Shown piece after piece: positions 27,810 through 39,592 of a DNA stretch of 64,000 bases. Both the position numbers and the translations under genes were made by a program. Numbering within the stretch: the stretch's first letter is position 1; each line of letters begins with the position of its first letter. The stretch is from an uncultured Parabacteroides sp. (GTDB taxonomy: Bacteria > Bacteroidota > Bacteroidia > Bacteroidales > Tannerellaceae), in the NCBI GenBank assembly GCA_949296075.1, contig CASFNG010000003.1, positions 177,419 through 241,418 on the forward strand, in the 5' to 3' direction. Below the pieces are notes generated by a model. That model was not told the origin of the DNA. It made no database searches and worked only from the letters and a program-made list of their open reading frames with translations.

Positions 27810-29045
27810 ATGATGACCAAGTCTTTTTTCATCTATATCATCGGTTTCCTATTGGTATCCTCTCTCGCGATGGCGCAAGCCTCCCACGAGGATACGATTC
27901 CGTCCAGCTCCTTGATGATAGATGGCAAGCCCATGACGGAGAAGCAGATGAAGCGTTATTACAAGAAATTGCGCAAGGACTCTATCCGTGCCAACAAAAG
28001 AATATGGTGGTCCGTGCTGGGAGGCCCCTCCTACACACCCGAGGCATCGTTCGGCGTAGGGGGAGCGGTATTGGCCAGTTTCCGGATCCATAAGGACGAT
28101 ACGGTCACCCAACGATCCTTCATCCCTGCCGGGTTCAACATCACCCTGAACGGAACGTTCGTTTTCGCGGGAGCGGGTACCTTATTCTTCAACGAGAACC
28201 GGTTCCGCATCTATATCAATTACAGCTATCGCAACGAGCCCTCGCACTATTTCGGGAAGGGATATGAGGCTATCGAGCAAGTAGAGCGAAGCGATTCCAC
28301 CACGAAATTCCATAAGAGTGCCTTCCAGCTCTATCCCCGGTTCGTATGGGAGATCAGGCCGCATCTCTACACCGGACCGCTGTTCGACATCAACTTCAGC
28401 CGGTCGGGCGACATAAATCCTGTCATGGAACAGGATCCCTATTTCAACCTGTTCAAGCGGAATTACCTCAATATAGGTGTCGGCGGATTGTTCCAATACG
28501 ATACCCGCGACGACGTGGCCACCCCGACCTCCGGGATGCTGCTGAGCGCGATCGCCAAGTTCTACGGGAAATACTTGGGCGGCGACTATAATTACGAGGT
28601 GTTCGAGCTGGAGTATCGCCAATTCAGGCAGGTGTTCCGCCCGCGCAGCACGCTCGCTTGGGTAGCCAAGACTCAGATCGGCGTGGGCGACGTGCCGTTC
28701 ACGGAACTACCCTCCTTCGGATCGCCCTACGACCTGCGGGGTTATTACTGGGGGAAATACCGCGACAAGACGATGGCCTACGGGATCTTGGAATATCGCC
28801 ATATGTTCGGCAGCGAGGAGAAATACAGGAGCGGCAATTTCTGGGCGAAATGCGGGTTCGTCGGTTGGGTCGGTACCGGTACGATCGGCAACGCCCCTAT
28901 CGTCGACTGGAGCAAATGGAAGTTCAACTATGGCGTAGGCTTACGTATCCAGATGCAGCCGGGCAAGAATTTCCGGCTGGACATCGGGAAGGGGCCCGGG
29001 GAGACAGGCATGGGGGTCTATATGAACATGACCGAGGCTTTCTGA
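27810..29045 (+). CDS. BamA/TamA-family outer membrane protein (surface antigen D15-like)
   Basis: Predicted 16-stranded outer membrane barrel of 411 residues without POTRA repeats. A signal peptide (IYIIGFLLVSSLAMAQ) is followed by a short linker and strands such as GVGGAVLASFRIHKDD, FRIYINYSYRNEP and FKFNYGVGLRIQM-like segments. The D15 features are YDTRDDVATPTSGMLL and the loop LRGYYWGKYRDKTMAYGILE, the latter matching the conserved RGY region of loop 6. Lacking POTRA domains, it is more likely a specialised translocator or porin than BamA itself. TATTTTCG at 27783-27790 is a weak promoter candidate. Confidence 0.85.
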   Translation: MMTKSFFIYIIGFLLVSSLAMAQASHEDTIPSSSLMIDGKPMTEKQMKRYYKKLRKDSIRANKRIWWSVLGGPSYTPEASFGVGGAVLASFRIHKDDTVTQRSFIPAGFNITLNGTFVFAGAGTLFFNENRFRIYINYSYRNEPSHYFGKGYEAIEQVERSDSTTKFHKSAFQLYPRFVWEIRPHLYTGPLFDINFSRSGDINPVMEQDPYFNLFKRNYLNIGVGGLFQYDTRDDVATPTSGMLLSAIAKFYGKYLGGDYNYEVFELEYRQFRQVFRPRSTLAWVAKTQIGVGDVPFTELPSFGSPYDLRGYYWGKYRDKTMAYGILEYRHMFGSEEKYRSGNFWAKCGFVGWVGTGTIGNAPIVDWSKWKFNYGVGLRIQMQPGKNFRLDIGKGPGETGMGVYMNMTEAF

Positions 29046-29206
29046 GCCTCAACCTTGCCTCCTCCGGCAGCGACCTCGAAAACATCCATCAAGGATTGAA
29101 GAAAACCTGGGTGTCTTTCCCGGAAAACATCGGGAAGGTTTACTCATGCCCTTAAACATATTTTATGAATATGAGGGCAACCCTTCCCTTTTATCCCGGA
29201 ATTTAT

Positions 29207-29214
29207 TACATTTG
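29207..29214 (+). promoter_or_regulatory. -7 element of the thi operon
   Basis: TACATTTG matches TAnnTTTG and would start transcription at about 29221, exactly at the first base of the riboswitch. Confidence 0.65.
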
Positions 29215-29220
29215 CGTCAT

Positions 29221-29301
29221 CGAAGGGGTGCCATACTATTAGATTTCTAATGGGCTGAGATCATACCCTCAATACTTGACGCGGGTAATGCCGCCGTAAG
29301 A
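29221..29301 (+). promoter_or_regulatory. TPP riboswitch (THI element)
   Basis: Conserved blocks appear in order: GGGGTGCC (29225-29232), the pyrimidine-sensing CTGAGA (29255-29260) with ATACCC just after, and CGGGTAATGCC (29282-29292). It ends about 13 nt before the thiD ATG with no terminator between, so TPP binding probably blocks ribosome access rather than transcription. Confidence 0.95.
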
Positions 29302-29313
29302 AAAACGAACGAG

Positions 29314-30147
29314 ATGAATACGAACGAGACGTACCGCTATCCGGTAGCGCTGACGATCGCCGGTTCCGACAGTGGCGGAGGTGCCGGCATACAGGCAGAC
29401 ATCAAGACTTTCTCCGCGCTGGGGGTTTTCGCTACCTCGGCGATCACCGCGATCACCGCCCAGAACACCTGTGGCGTACGAGGTATCCAACCCGTCACCC
29501 CTGAATTATTACAAGCGCAGATCACCGCGATCCTCGATGATTTCACCGTCGATGCCATCAAGATCGGGATGTTGCACAACAAGGAGGTGGTACGGGTCGT
29601 AGCCGATCTGCTCGCTCCCCTTCCGTCTATCCCTATTATCTTGGACCCCGTGATGATCTCCACGAGCGGGAGCAAGCTGATCGAGGATGAAGCCATACAA
29701 GGCGTCATCGAGGAGCTGTTTCCCATAGCCACGTTGGTCACGCCTAATATCCCGGAGACAGAGTTCCTTTCGGGGCATAGGATCGGGAGCGAGGCGGATA
29801 TTTCTTTCGCCGCCGGTCTCCTTATGGAAGCGGGGGCCCAGGCCGTGCTGGTGAAAGGGGGGCATATAGGTGGAGACGAGATGACGGATTGGCTATTCCA
29901 GGGCAATGAGCCTCCTCAAGGATTTACCTCTCCCTCTATCCGGACAGGCAACACTCACGGGACCGGATGTACCCTGTCATCGGCGATAGCCGCCTATATG
30001 GCGTTAGGAAAGACACGGACGGAGGCGGTACGATTGGCGAAAGAATATATGAACAAGGCTCTCGCACAAGGAGCGAACGTGCGGATGGGGAAAGGGCACG
30101 GGCCTGTCAACCATTTCTTCGCCCCTCTTCCCTTGCGTAAAATCTGA
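29314..30147 (+). CDS. thiD: hydroxymethylpyrimidine (phosphate) kinase
   Basis: Phosphorylates HMP and HMP-P to HMP-PP for thiamine synthesis. The 277-residue ribokinase-fold protein has the signature AGSDSGGGAGIQADIKTF, the central IKIGMLHNKE and DPVMISTSGSKL, and the anion hole GNTHGTGCTLSSAIAAY with catalytic Asp/Cys region. It is the first gene downstream of the TPP riboswitch. The next gene follows after 7 bp. Confidence 0.96.
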   Translation: MNTNETYRYPVALTIAGSDSGGGAGIQADIKTFSALGVFATSAITAITAQNTCGVRGIQPVTPELLQAQITAILDDFTVDAIKIGMLHNKEVVRVVADLLAPLPSIPIILDPVMISTSGSKLIEDEAIQGVIEELFPIATLVTPNIPETEFLSGHRIGSEADISFAAGLLMEAGAQAVLVKGGHIGGDEMTDWLFQGNEPPQGFTSPSIRTGNTHGTGCTLSSAIAAYMALGKTRTEAVRLAKEYMNKALAQGANVRMGKGHGPVNHFFAPLPLRKI

Positions 30148-30154
30148 TAAAATC

Positions 30155-30741
30155 ATGCGTAAGTTGATCGTGATCTCCACACCCGGATTCTTTCCGGACG
30201 AGGCGTTTCTCATCGAACGCCTGCTCGATGAGGGTCTCCCTCTGCTACACTTGCGCAAGCCCGATTGCGAACGTGAGGCGTTAGAGAGGCTATTAGACAA
30301 GATCCCGTCGGACTATTACCCCCGGATCGCGCTGCATGATTGGTTGGATCTCGCCGAGGAACGATCGCTGGGAGGGGTACACCTGAACCGGAGAAACCCA
30401 GTCGTCCCTGACGGGTTCCACGGCCGCATCAGTCGCTCGTGCCACAGCTTGGAGGAGGTGGCGGCACGCAAGTCAAGTCTCGATTACCTCTTTCTAAGCC
30501 CGATCTTCCCAAGTATCTCGAAAGAGGGCTACGGAAACGGATTCCCGCTGGAGACGTTACGCGAGGCAGAGGGGATCATTGACGAGAAAGTAATCGCCTT
30601 AGGCGGGATCAGCGCACGAACCGTCACGCTATTAGAGGGAATCCCCTTTGGGGGAATAGCGGTGCTCGGAGCGATCTGGGGGAAATGTCCCTCCCAATCG
30701 ATGGGCGATCAAATCATAAACCAATACAAACAACTACAGCA

Positions 30742-30751
<10 letters not shown>
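30155..30751 (+). CDS. ThiE/TenI-like thiamine phosphate synthase family protein
   Basis: TIM-barrel protein of 198 residues related to ThiE and to the thiazole tautomerase TenI. Visible elements: LPLLHLRKPDCERE (strand 2), ALHDWLDLAEERSLGGVHL, the substrate loop LFLSPIFPSISKEGYG, and the phosphate-binding VIALGGISARTV with GGIAVLGAIWG. A second ThiE gene follows immediately, and this copy lacks the crisp Gly-Pro-x-Phe loop of active synthases (SPIF here), so a TenI-like or auxiliary role is plausible. It ends inside the N-terminus of the next gene (10-nt overlap). Confidence 0.8.
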
Positions 30752-33178
<2,427 letters not shown>

Positions 33179-33194
33179 GATAAAAAAGACAGCG

Positions 33195-33247
33195 GATCCC
33201 GCTTTTACGCCGGCGAGTCAGCCGGACGTAGGAGCGGGATCATTTTT
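33195..33247. terminator. terminator shared by thiC and the convergent patatin gene
   Basis: GATCCCGCT (33195-33203) pairs with AGCGGGATC (33233-33241), followed by ATTTTTT for the thi operon; a T run also follows on the other strand. The right arm and loop lie inside the 3' end of the patatin coding sequence. Confidence 0.75.
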
Positions 33248-34065
33248 TCCCCGCAAGCATACCCCTCCTCGTATAGTTTCTCCAACTCCCGGACATCATT
33301 GCCGGTGCGTCCTACCTTGATCGGGTTGACAGGCCGGATCACGAGCGCGCTCCCCTCCCGCTCTAATTGGTCGATATAATCCAAGGTCTCGTTATAACGC
33401 CGGTACCTCGTCCGCAACTGTTCGCGGATAGCGGGGTATTTCCGATAGATAAAGAGGGGAAGATAAAAATCCTTGTCCGGCTTCCGATAACCTTTGTTGC
33501 GGGTAAGCACGATCACGTTCCTCGGGAAACCATCGTGGATAGCCCGCCGGACAGGGATCGCGTCGCATACTCCCCCATCCACCATCGGCACGCCATCCAC
33601 ATACGAGACAGGGCACATGACAGGCAGCGTGCAAGAGGCCTTGCAGATAGCGAGCAGGCGCTTGGGATCTCGCTTCTCCTCGAAATACTCGGCCTTCCCC
33701 GTCAGGCAATTGCTCGTGACCATCACAAAACGGTCTGTCGAGCGGAAATAAGTATCGTAATCAAAAGGATAATAGAGGTCGGGATAGACATAGAACAAGA
33801 AATCCAAGTCAATATACCCTTTGCCCCTCAAGAAGTGGCGGAAGCCGATATAATCGTATCGCTTCAGCAGGTCGATATTGCTGAAGCGGGAGCGTCCGCG
33901 CTGACGGGAGGCATACGAGATCCCGTTGCTGGCGCCGGCAGAAACCCCGATCGTATAGGGGAACCAGATGGAATGATCCATGAAACAATCCAATACGCCT
34001 ACCGTGAATATCGCGCGCATACCCCCGCCTTCCAATACCAATCCGGTCTGATGATCCATTTCCAT
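33205..34065 (-). CDS. patatin-like phospholipase
   Basis: Serine lipid acyl-hydrolase of 286 residues from ATG 34065. The patatin signatures are complete: the glycine-rich oxyanion loop LVLEGGGMRAIFTVG, the nucleophile elbow GVSAGAS (Ser of the Ser-Asp dyad), and the catalytic aspartate in VDGGVCDAIP. No signal peptide is visible, so the enzyme is probably cytoplasmic or membrane-associated. The frame can extend to a GTG at 34122 that overlaps the rlpA stop by 4 bp, but the family sequence begins just after 34065. The 3' end contains part of the thi terminator. Confidence 0.87.
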   Translation of the reverse strand: MEMDHQTGLVLEGGGMRAIFTVGVLDCFMDHSIWFPYTIGVSAGASNGISYASRQRGRSRFSNIDLLKRYDYIGFRHFLRGKGYIDLDFLFYVYPDLYYPFDYDTYFRSTDRFVMVTSNCLTGKAEYFEEKRDPKRLLAICKASCTLPVMCPVSYVDGVPMVDGGVCDAIPVRRAIHDGFPRNVIVLTRNKGYRKPDKDFYLPLFIYRKYPAIREQLRTRYRRYNETLDYIDQLEREGSALVIRPVNPIKVGRTGNDVRELEKLYEEGYACGEKMIPLLRPADSPA

Positions 34066-34118
34066 ACTCAAAATCCATAAAAACAGTCTTCCGGGATTTT
34101 TCCCCCGGCCCTCGCCTC

Positions 34119-34580
34119 TCACCGCTCGAACCGCATCCTGTAGGGAGGCTCCGGGCGCAGATAGTCGGTCTCCAAATAGGGAATCCTCGGGTAGATAAGA
34201 TCTAAATATCTAAGATCCAAAGGCCCGGGGACCACCTCTATGCGTACCCTTGTAACCCCTTTCTTGATGAAATCAAGCTGTTCGGCGGCGCTTTCGGAGA
34301 CATCGATGATACGCTTCCGGTAACGCGGCCCCCGATCCGTCACGCAGACGATGACACTCTTCATATTCTCTAAGTTCGTGACGCGCAAGAAGGTACCAAA
34401 AGGATAGGTACGATGGGCAGCTACCATCTCCTCCTTATCGTGTACCCGCCCGCTCGCGGATAGCCTACCATGAAAACGGTGGTGATAATAGGAAGCCAGC
34501 CCCTCCTCTTGAGCGTACAGATCCATCCCCCCAAAAAAGGCGGACATGAGAACCAGCATATGGATAAGCCGAAAAGACAT
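34119..34580 (-). CDS. RlpA-like septal-ring lytic transglycosylase (double-psi beta-barrel)
   Basis: Exported 153-residue protein with a signal peptide (FRLIHMLVLMSAFFGGMDLYA) and one RlpA domain. Conserved parts are GLASYYHHRFHGRLSASG, AAHRTYPFGTFLRVTN and VCVTDRGPRYRKRIIDVS, including the catalytic-type Asp-Arg-Gly-Pro motif. There is no SPOR domain, as is common for short Bacteroidetes homologues. RlpA proteins cleave denuded glycan strands of peptidoglycan. It lies upstream of the patatin gene on the same strand and may be co-transcribed with it. Confidence 0.88.
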   Translation of the reverse strand: MSFRLIHMLVLMSAFFGGMDLYAQEEGLASYYHHRFHGRLSASGRVHDKEEMVAAHRTYPFGTFLRVTNLENMKSVIVCVTDRGPRYRKRIIDVSESAAEQLDFIKKGVTRVRIEVVPGPLDLRYLDLIYPRIPYLETDYLRPEPPYRMRFER

Positions 34581-34798
34581 CTCTTCTTCTGCGCTACTTA
34601 AGGGTATAATGATACGATAAAGGACAAAATCCCATCATACATAAACGAAACAAGCGGGGATTTGTTGCGTCCCTGCCGAAGATTTTTAGGAAATATCAAG
34701 AAGAAACCGCAAAAACCTCAGCATCTCAAGAAACAAACAAGAGGCGGGCGTATCATCCTAACTACGCGTTTTTAGGATATTTTTACGCGGATTTGTGT

Positions 34799-34806
34799 TA
34801 GCTTTG
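34799..34806 (+). promoter_or_regulatory. lemA -7 element
   Basis: TAGCTTTG matches TAnnTTTG, 39 bp before the lemA ATG. The 266-bp gap to rlpA otherwise shows no gene or hairpin. Confidence 0.5.
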
Positions 34807-34845
34807 CCTCATCATGTATAATTATTAAATAAATAGAAGGCAAAG

Positions 34846-35433
34846 ATGTTTAAGAACAAGACGTTATGGATTATCATCGCGATCGTGGCGATTGGATTCT
34901 TTTGGGTGAAAGGGGTGTATAACAAGATGGTGACCCAAGACGAAGGGGTCAAGACCGCCTGGAGCCAGGTGGAGAATCAATATCAACGCCGGATGGACTT
35001 GATACCCAACTTGGTAAACACGGTGAAAGGCTATGCCAGCCATGAGAAAGAGACGTTGGAAGGTGTGGTCAACGCTCGTGCGGAGGCCACGAAGACAACC
35101 ATAGATCCGTCGAATCTGACCGAGGAATCCTTACGCCGGTTCCAGGCGGCGCAGGGTGAATTAGGGAGCGCCCTCTCCCGTCTGATGGTCGTGATGGAGC
35201 GTTATCCAGACTTGAAGGCGAACCAAAATTTCCAAGAGCTGCAAGCCCAGTTAGAGGGTACGGAGAACCGGATCTCCGTCGAGCGGAAGCGGTTCAACGA
35301 GGTGGCGCAAGCGTATAATACCTATATCCGTACATTCCCCAATAATCTGCTTTCCGGGATCTTCGGATTCCAGCAAAAAGCCTACTTCAGCGCCGATGCC
35401 GGAGCGGAGAAGGCGCCTACGGTGGAATTTTAA
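34846..35433 (+). CDS. LemA family protein
   Basis: Membrane-anchored helical protein of 195 residues. One N-terminal transmembrane helix (LWIIIAIVAIGFFWVKGVY) is followed by the LemA signature VTQDEGVKTAWSQVENQYQRR, MDLIPNLVNTVKGYA and the C-terminal ENRISVERKRFNEVAQ. Function of the family is not settled; it is widespread and often paired with a TPM-domain protein, as here, where the next gene starts directly after the stop codon. Confidence 0.93.
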   Translation: MFKNKTLWIIIAIVAIGFFWVKGVYNKMVTQDEGVKTAWSQVENQYQRRMDLIPNLVNTVKGYASHEKETLEGVVNARAEATKTTIDPSNLTEESLRRFQAAQGELGSALSRLMVVMERYPDLKANQNFQELQAQLEGTENRISVERKRFNEVAQAYNTYIRTFPNNLLSGIFGFQQKAYFSADAGAEKAPTVEF

Positions 35434-36417
35434 ATGAGCCGATCGATGCGAGGAATGAGAAAGGAATCGGTATACGCACGAAGGGGGGTGCTCCCACTCC
35501 TGTTTATCGTCCTATCGCTGATCTGCCGTGCGTTCGCCCTCTCCGCGGAACCTTACACCGTGGAGACAATCCCAAACGTTCGCCTCTCCGATCGCTTGAA
35601 CCACGTGAGTAATCCGGATGGGATCATCTCCGCGGATGACGTGGCACATATCAACCAGCTGCTGAATCTCGTGGAGGATAGCCTCGGCATCGAGGTGGCG
35701 GTCGTGGCCGTGAACAGCATCGGTGATCAAGACGCCCGGATGTTCGCCACGGAGTTGTTCGGACACTGGGGGTTGGGACAAAAAGGCACGGACGACGGAC
35801 TGCTGATCCAGCTGGTGACGGAGCCTTCGCGGCGCTCGGTCGTTTTCGAGACGGGATACGGTATCGAGGCGTACCTCCCGGACGCGATCTGCTACCGCTT
35901 GCAACAACGCTACATGATCCCTGACCTCAAGCAAGGGAAGTATAGCGAAGGCATGGTGAAAGGGGTGGCGGCAGTGACCAAATACCTGCTGTCCAGCGAT
36001 TACAATCGCCCCGGGACAGGAGGAAACATCCGGCCCACGGTCTATTCTCGGGATCCCTCCCTGTGGCTATTCGCGCTTGGAGCCATCGGCGTGATCGGCT
36101 TGGCAAGCTGGCTCTCTTATCTGAAGTACCGCCCAAGGACTTGCCCTCGCTGCGGGAAGAAAACGTTCTCCTATATGGGAAGGCAAGTCATTCGCGAAGC
36201 GACATATTTCTCGGAGGGATTGGCGGAGGATGTTTATCGCTGTAAGACTTGCGGATATACCGAAAAGCATCAACGCACGATCGACCGGATACATCGTGGC
36301 GGCGGAGGTGGACCGATCATCATGGGTGGCGGTGGCTTCGGCGGCTTCGGTGGTGGCGGAGGTGGATCCTGGGGAGGAGGAAGCTCCGGTGGTGGCGGGT
36401 CTATCAGCCGTTTTTGA
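35434..36417 (+). CDS. TPM-domain membrane protein with zinc ribbon and Gly-rich tail (YgcG-like)
   Basis: Membrane protein of 327 residues paired with LemA. Order: signal/anchor segment (VLPLLFIVLSLICRAFALS), TPM domain (about 45-185; LNLVEDSLGIEVAVVAVNSI, QKGTDDGLLIQLV and GYGIEAYLPDAICYRL), a transmembrane helix (LWLFALGAIGVIGLASWLSY), a four-Cys zinc ribbon (CPRCGKKTF, CKTCGY), and a C-terminal tail of glycine repeats ending GGSISRF. ATG codons at residues 5 and 8 are alternative starts. TPM domains have been tied to photosystem repair and envelope stress in other organisms; the role here is unknown. Confidence 0.9.
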   Translation: MSRSMRGMRKESVYARRGVLPLLFIVLSLICRAFALSAEPYTVETIPNVRLSDRLNHVSNPDGIISADDVAHINQLLNLVEDSLGIEVAVVAVNSIGDQDARMFATELFGHWGLGQKGTDDGLLIQLVTEPSRRSVVFETGYGIEAYLPDAICYRLQQRYMIPDLKQGKYSEGMVKGVAAVTKYLLSSDYNRPGTGGNIRPTVYSRDPSLWLFALGAIGVIGLASWLSYLKYRPRTCPRCGKKTFSYMGRQVIREATYFSEGLAEDVYRCKTCGYTEKHQRTIDRIHRGGGGGPIIMGGGGFGGFGGGGGGSWGGGSSGGGGSISRF

Positions 36418-36425
36418 GAAAACAA

Positions 36426-36465
36426 GAAAGGCTGCCGGGTAAGGATACTCGGCAGCCTTTCTTCT
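36426..36465 (+). terminator. terminator after LemA/TPM pair
   Basis: GAAAGGCTGCCG and CGGCAGCCTTTC form a perfect 12-bp stem with a 12-nt loop, followed by TTCT. Confidence 0.82.
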
Positions 36466-36488
36466 ATGCCGCGGATAGCAGGGAATCC

Positions 36489-37406
36489 CTATTCACGCAT
36501 CTCATCCCGCTTGGGCAATTCTCCATCCATAACCGCCCGGGTTTGCGAGATCTTTGAGTTGGGAGGCACGCTATGGGTAAGCCAAATATTACCACCGATC
36601 ACGGAACCTCTCCCTATGGTGATCCGCCCCAAGATAGACGCGTTGGAATAAATCGTCACGTTATCCTCAATAATAGGATGGCGAGGCAGGTCGATCGGCA
36701 GTCCCTCCTCGTCGAGCGTGAAGCTCTTGGCTCCCAAAGTCACTCCTTGATAAAGCCGGACGTGGTTCCCTATGATGGCGGTCTGCCCGACAACGATCCC
36801 CGTACCATGATCTATACTAAAATACTCCCCGATCCGGGCTCCCGGATGAATGTCGATCCCCGTCCGGGAATGCGCCATCTCCGTGATAATACGGGGAATC
36901 ACCGGTACGCCTAATCCAAACAGCTCATGAGCGACCCGTTGATGCAACAGGGCATAAACCGCCGGATAACAAAAGATGATCTCGCTAAGGCTCTTAGCCG
37001 CAGGATCACCATCCAAGATCGCTTTCACGTCTGTGGACAGCAGGTATTTAATATGTGGGATCCGATCGATAAACGCGATGGCAATCTCAGAGGCCTTATC
37101 CTTGGATTCACCACAACATTCAGCCTCGAAACAAAGTCCATTATAGATCTGCTCTTGCAGCAGATCATAAATTTTTTCTAAATAAACGCCTGTGTAATAT
37201 TGAATAGAGCCAAGCTTAGCCTCTTGTTCTGTTCCAAAGAATCCGGGAAAAATAACCGTCCGTAACAAACCCATGATCTCCCGTAAAGTAGTCACTGAGG
37301 GTGATGGCTTCTGATGCAGCGGGATATAACGGTATTCCGGCAGATCCGTGGCAGAAAGCCGGTCCACGTTCCGCTGTATCTTATCTAAGATGATTCTCCT
37401 ATCCAT
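36489..37406 (-). CDS. serine O-acetyltransferase
   Basis: Makes O-acetylserine from serine and acetyl-CoA, the entry to cysteine synthesis. The 305-residue protein has an N-terminal helical SAT domain (about 1-160; IPHIKYLLSTDVKAILDGDP and YPAVYALLHQRVAHELF) and a left-handed beta-helix of hexapeptide repeats with SRTGIDIHPGARIGEYF, IDHGTGIVVGQTAIIGN and the catalytic-type HGTGIVVG. It resembles the EpsC/CysE group. ATG 37406 begins the family sequence and lies 5 bp after the upstream stop; the frame to 37502 is out of keeping with the family. Confidence 0.9.
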   Translation of the reverse strand: MDRRIILDKIQRNVDRLSATDLPEYRYIPLHQKPSPSVTTLREIMGLLRTVIFPGFFGTEQEAKLGSIQYYTGVYLEKIYDLLQEQIYNGLCFEAECCGESKDKASEIAIAFIDRIPHIKYLLSTDVKAILDGDPAAKSLSEIIFCYPAVYALLHQRVAHELFGLGVPVIPRIITEMAHSRTGIDIHPGARIGEYFSIDHGTGIVVGQTAIIGNHVRLYQGVTLGAKSFTLDEEGLPIDLPRHPIIEDNVTIYSNASILGRITIGRGSVIGGNIWLTHSVPPNSKISQTRAVMDGELPKRDEMRE

Positions 37407-37411
37407 GTGTG

Positions 37412-39592
37412 TTAATTGTCCCAAGTGGGATCGTAGCTGATTAATGAATCCGAGGCTGTGCCCAAACCGATGTAGATAAGTCCATCTAACAAGTACATGC
37501 AATGGATACTCCTGTATTTCTGTTCCAATCGCGACTTACGTGTCCATGTCTGGGTATTCGTATCATAGCGCCAAATGTACCCGCTGTCATCTACCCCATA
37601 CAGCGAGTTTTCGTACGCCACAGCGCACAGAAGAGCATTTCCAGGAAAGCTAACTTCCTCAGTCCAAGCAGTCACATCCGCATCCGTCGACCACAATTTC
37701 CGCGTATACTCAGGAGAGGGGTTACCTCGGTTGACAATCCCTAACCCCGCATAGACCTTGTTATTCACGACAGCCGCTACTCCTCCATATTGCGCGATCG
37801 GCAAATCGCTCTTACGTGCCCATTCATTCGACGCAGGTGTATAAACCCATACATCATGCATTAGGGTATCCCTCCTTCCTCCGACAAGATAAACCTGCTC
37901 ATCCAGCACACAACTTGCCGCACGATACATGCCGTTCGGACGCTTAGATGTCGCATTATCGGCCACAACCATCCATGAATTCTCGTAAGTAGAATAAGTG
38001 TACATATTATCGCTGGTATTCCCCGACTGATCTTGTCCGCCAAAAGCCCATACAGCCAGCCCAACACAGAAACAAGCCTGCCCGGAGAGTTTCTCTGGCT
38101 GCGGTTTCAAGGATCGCCATTCATTGCTTGATGCTATATATCTCCAGAACTCATCCGTGCAATCCGAGCCTTGGTCTCCACCTAACAAGAAACCTATACG
38201 GCCATCCATCTCACAAAAAGCAACTGATCCCGGCATCCGATAAGCCCCCTCAAAAGCGGCACGAAGAGTAAAAATCGGAGGAGTCTGGAAAGTTATCTCA
38301 TTACCATAAGCCACTCCACTCCCATTACGTGCATAAGCTCGTAGGTAATAGGTCGTTCCTCCCTTCAAGTTCTCGATCGTACCACTAAAAGACGCTGGCG
38401 TACCGGAAGAAAGGATCACCGATCCTACGCAATTCTCCAGTGTAGGGCTCTTGTTTATTCCCCAACATACACCAGCCTCAGTCACATCCGAGACCCCGAC
38501 AGAGAGGATCTCACCACCTACTTGGGCGGTTCCATTCCTCAAATCACTCACGGAAGTCGTGCTTAAGGTCGGCAATTCACTCTCTAAAACAGTCCAAACT
38601 CCCTCGCCCTCGCTATACGTCGTACCTAAGGCGTTGGTGGCATACGCACGGACATAATATCCCTCTTGCTGATTCAGCCCGTAGATCTTCCCAAAGAAAG
38701 TCCCGATGCCATTCCCACAAACGACCGTATCCGCGGTCTCGATCGTAGGATACGGCTCTTTTCCATAGCAAAAGCCACAAGCCGTAACAGCGGAATCACC
38801 CTCACTTGTCACCTCCAACGAGAACTCCACAAAAGTGAAGTCCGTCGATATTTTCGTGAAACGGTCATCAGCCAATACAGGCAAACCATTCGTTGTCCGG
38901 AAAGTTTCCACGGCAGCACCGTTATACGTTCCGTACTTATTCCGGGCATACGCCCTCACGTAATATGTAGTCTCCGGACGCAAATCCGTGATGACACAAT
39001 AAAACGAGTCGGCCTCCATATCGATCCGGATCAAAGAGTCAGAAGGAGAAGGCTCCGGATTCAGCATCAAGAAGACACCTCTTTCCTCCACGTCAGCCTC
39101 TCCCTTCACCGTGATCACCCCACCACATTGAGCCGAAGTGGACATTATATTCACAGGAATAGTCGTACGCACACTTCCCAGTCCATCCTGCGTCCGGAAC
39201 GAGAGGATGTCTCCATAAGCCGTATCCACCTCATTGATCGCATACGCACGGATATAATAGTCGGTATCATTCAGCAAGTTCTCGATCGTGGCCTCAAAAG
39301 CAGACTTCCCTTCTGAAACAATCTTTTTATTTCCTTCCTCCCAAGGGCAAGAAGAATCCGTGCTCCAACAAAAGCCGGACTCCGTCACCCGGGAACCATT
39401 TTCCCTCGTGACCTCACCCGATACCGTCACGGAGCTGGCGGTCGAGCGCAATATCTCGCCCGTCTCGACAGATGGGCTCAACGCATTCCGGATGCCTCCC
39501 GCTATATCCGGGTCTTCCACACATCCGGTCATCGCCAAAGTTGCGAATAAAAAAGAGAAAAAACAATATATATGTCTCATAAAACTGCTCAT
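37412..39592 (-). CDS. lipoprotein with fibronectin-like repeats and C-terminal Kelch propeller
   Basis: Predicted 726-residue lipoprotein (alternative ATG at 39580). The signal peptide ends in the lipobox LAMTGC, followed by VEDPD. Residues ~30-440 hold about five fibronectin-III-like repeats with the recurring pattern G-x-x-V-T-E-x-G-F/V-C-W and a YY-x-RAYA strand (TDYYIRAYAINEVDTAYGD, TYYVRAYARNKYGTYNG, YYLRAYARNGSGVAYGN). Residues ~450-726 carry Kelch-type blades (VWAFGGQDQSGNTSDNMYTY, VYLVGGRRDTLMHDVWVY). This is a typical architecture for a surface binding protein. It directly follows the kinase-cluster envelope protein, suggesting an outer-membrane output or ligand-sensing partner. Confidence 0.83.
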   Translation of the reverse strand: MSSFMRHIYCFFSFLFATLAMTGCVEDPDIAGGIRNALSPSVETGEILRSTASSVTVSGEVTRENGSRVTESGFCWSTDSSCPWEEGNKKIVSEGKSAFEATIENLLNDTDYYIRAYAINEVDTAYGDILSFRTQDGLGSVRTTIPVNIMSTSAQCGGVITVKGEADVEERGVFLMLNPEPSPSDSLIRIDMEADSFYCVITDLRPETTYYVRAYARNKYGTYNGAAVETFRTTNGLPVLADDRFTKISTDFTFVEFSLEVTSEGDSAVTACGFCYGKEPYPTIETADTVVCGNGIGTFFGKIYGLNQQEGYYVRAYATNALGTTYSEGEGVWTVLESELPTLSTTSVSDLRNGTAQVGGEILSVGVSDVTEAGVCWGINKSPTLENCVGSVILSSGTPASFSGTIENLKGGTTYYLRAYARNGSGVAYGNEITFQTPPIFTLRAAFEGAYRMPGSVAFCEMDGRIGFLLGGDQGSDCTDEFWRYIASSNEWRSLKPQPEKLSGQACFCVGLAVWAFGGQDQSGNTSDNMYTYSTYENSWMVVADNATSKRPNGMYRAASCVLDEQVYLVGGRRDTLMHDVWVYTPASNEWARKSDLPIAQYGGVAAVVNNKVYAGLGIVNRGNPSPEYTRKLWSTDADVTAWTEEVSFPGNALLCAVAYENSLYGVDDSGYIWRYDTNTQTWTRKSRLEQKYRSIHCMYLLDGLIYIGLGTASDSLISYDPTWDN

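Noticed and set aside
35434-36442. Frames alternative to the Gly-rich TPM tail (36230-36557)
   Set aside because: Out-of-frame readings of GGN repeats giving Arg/Trp- or Val/Ala-rich strings.
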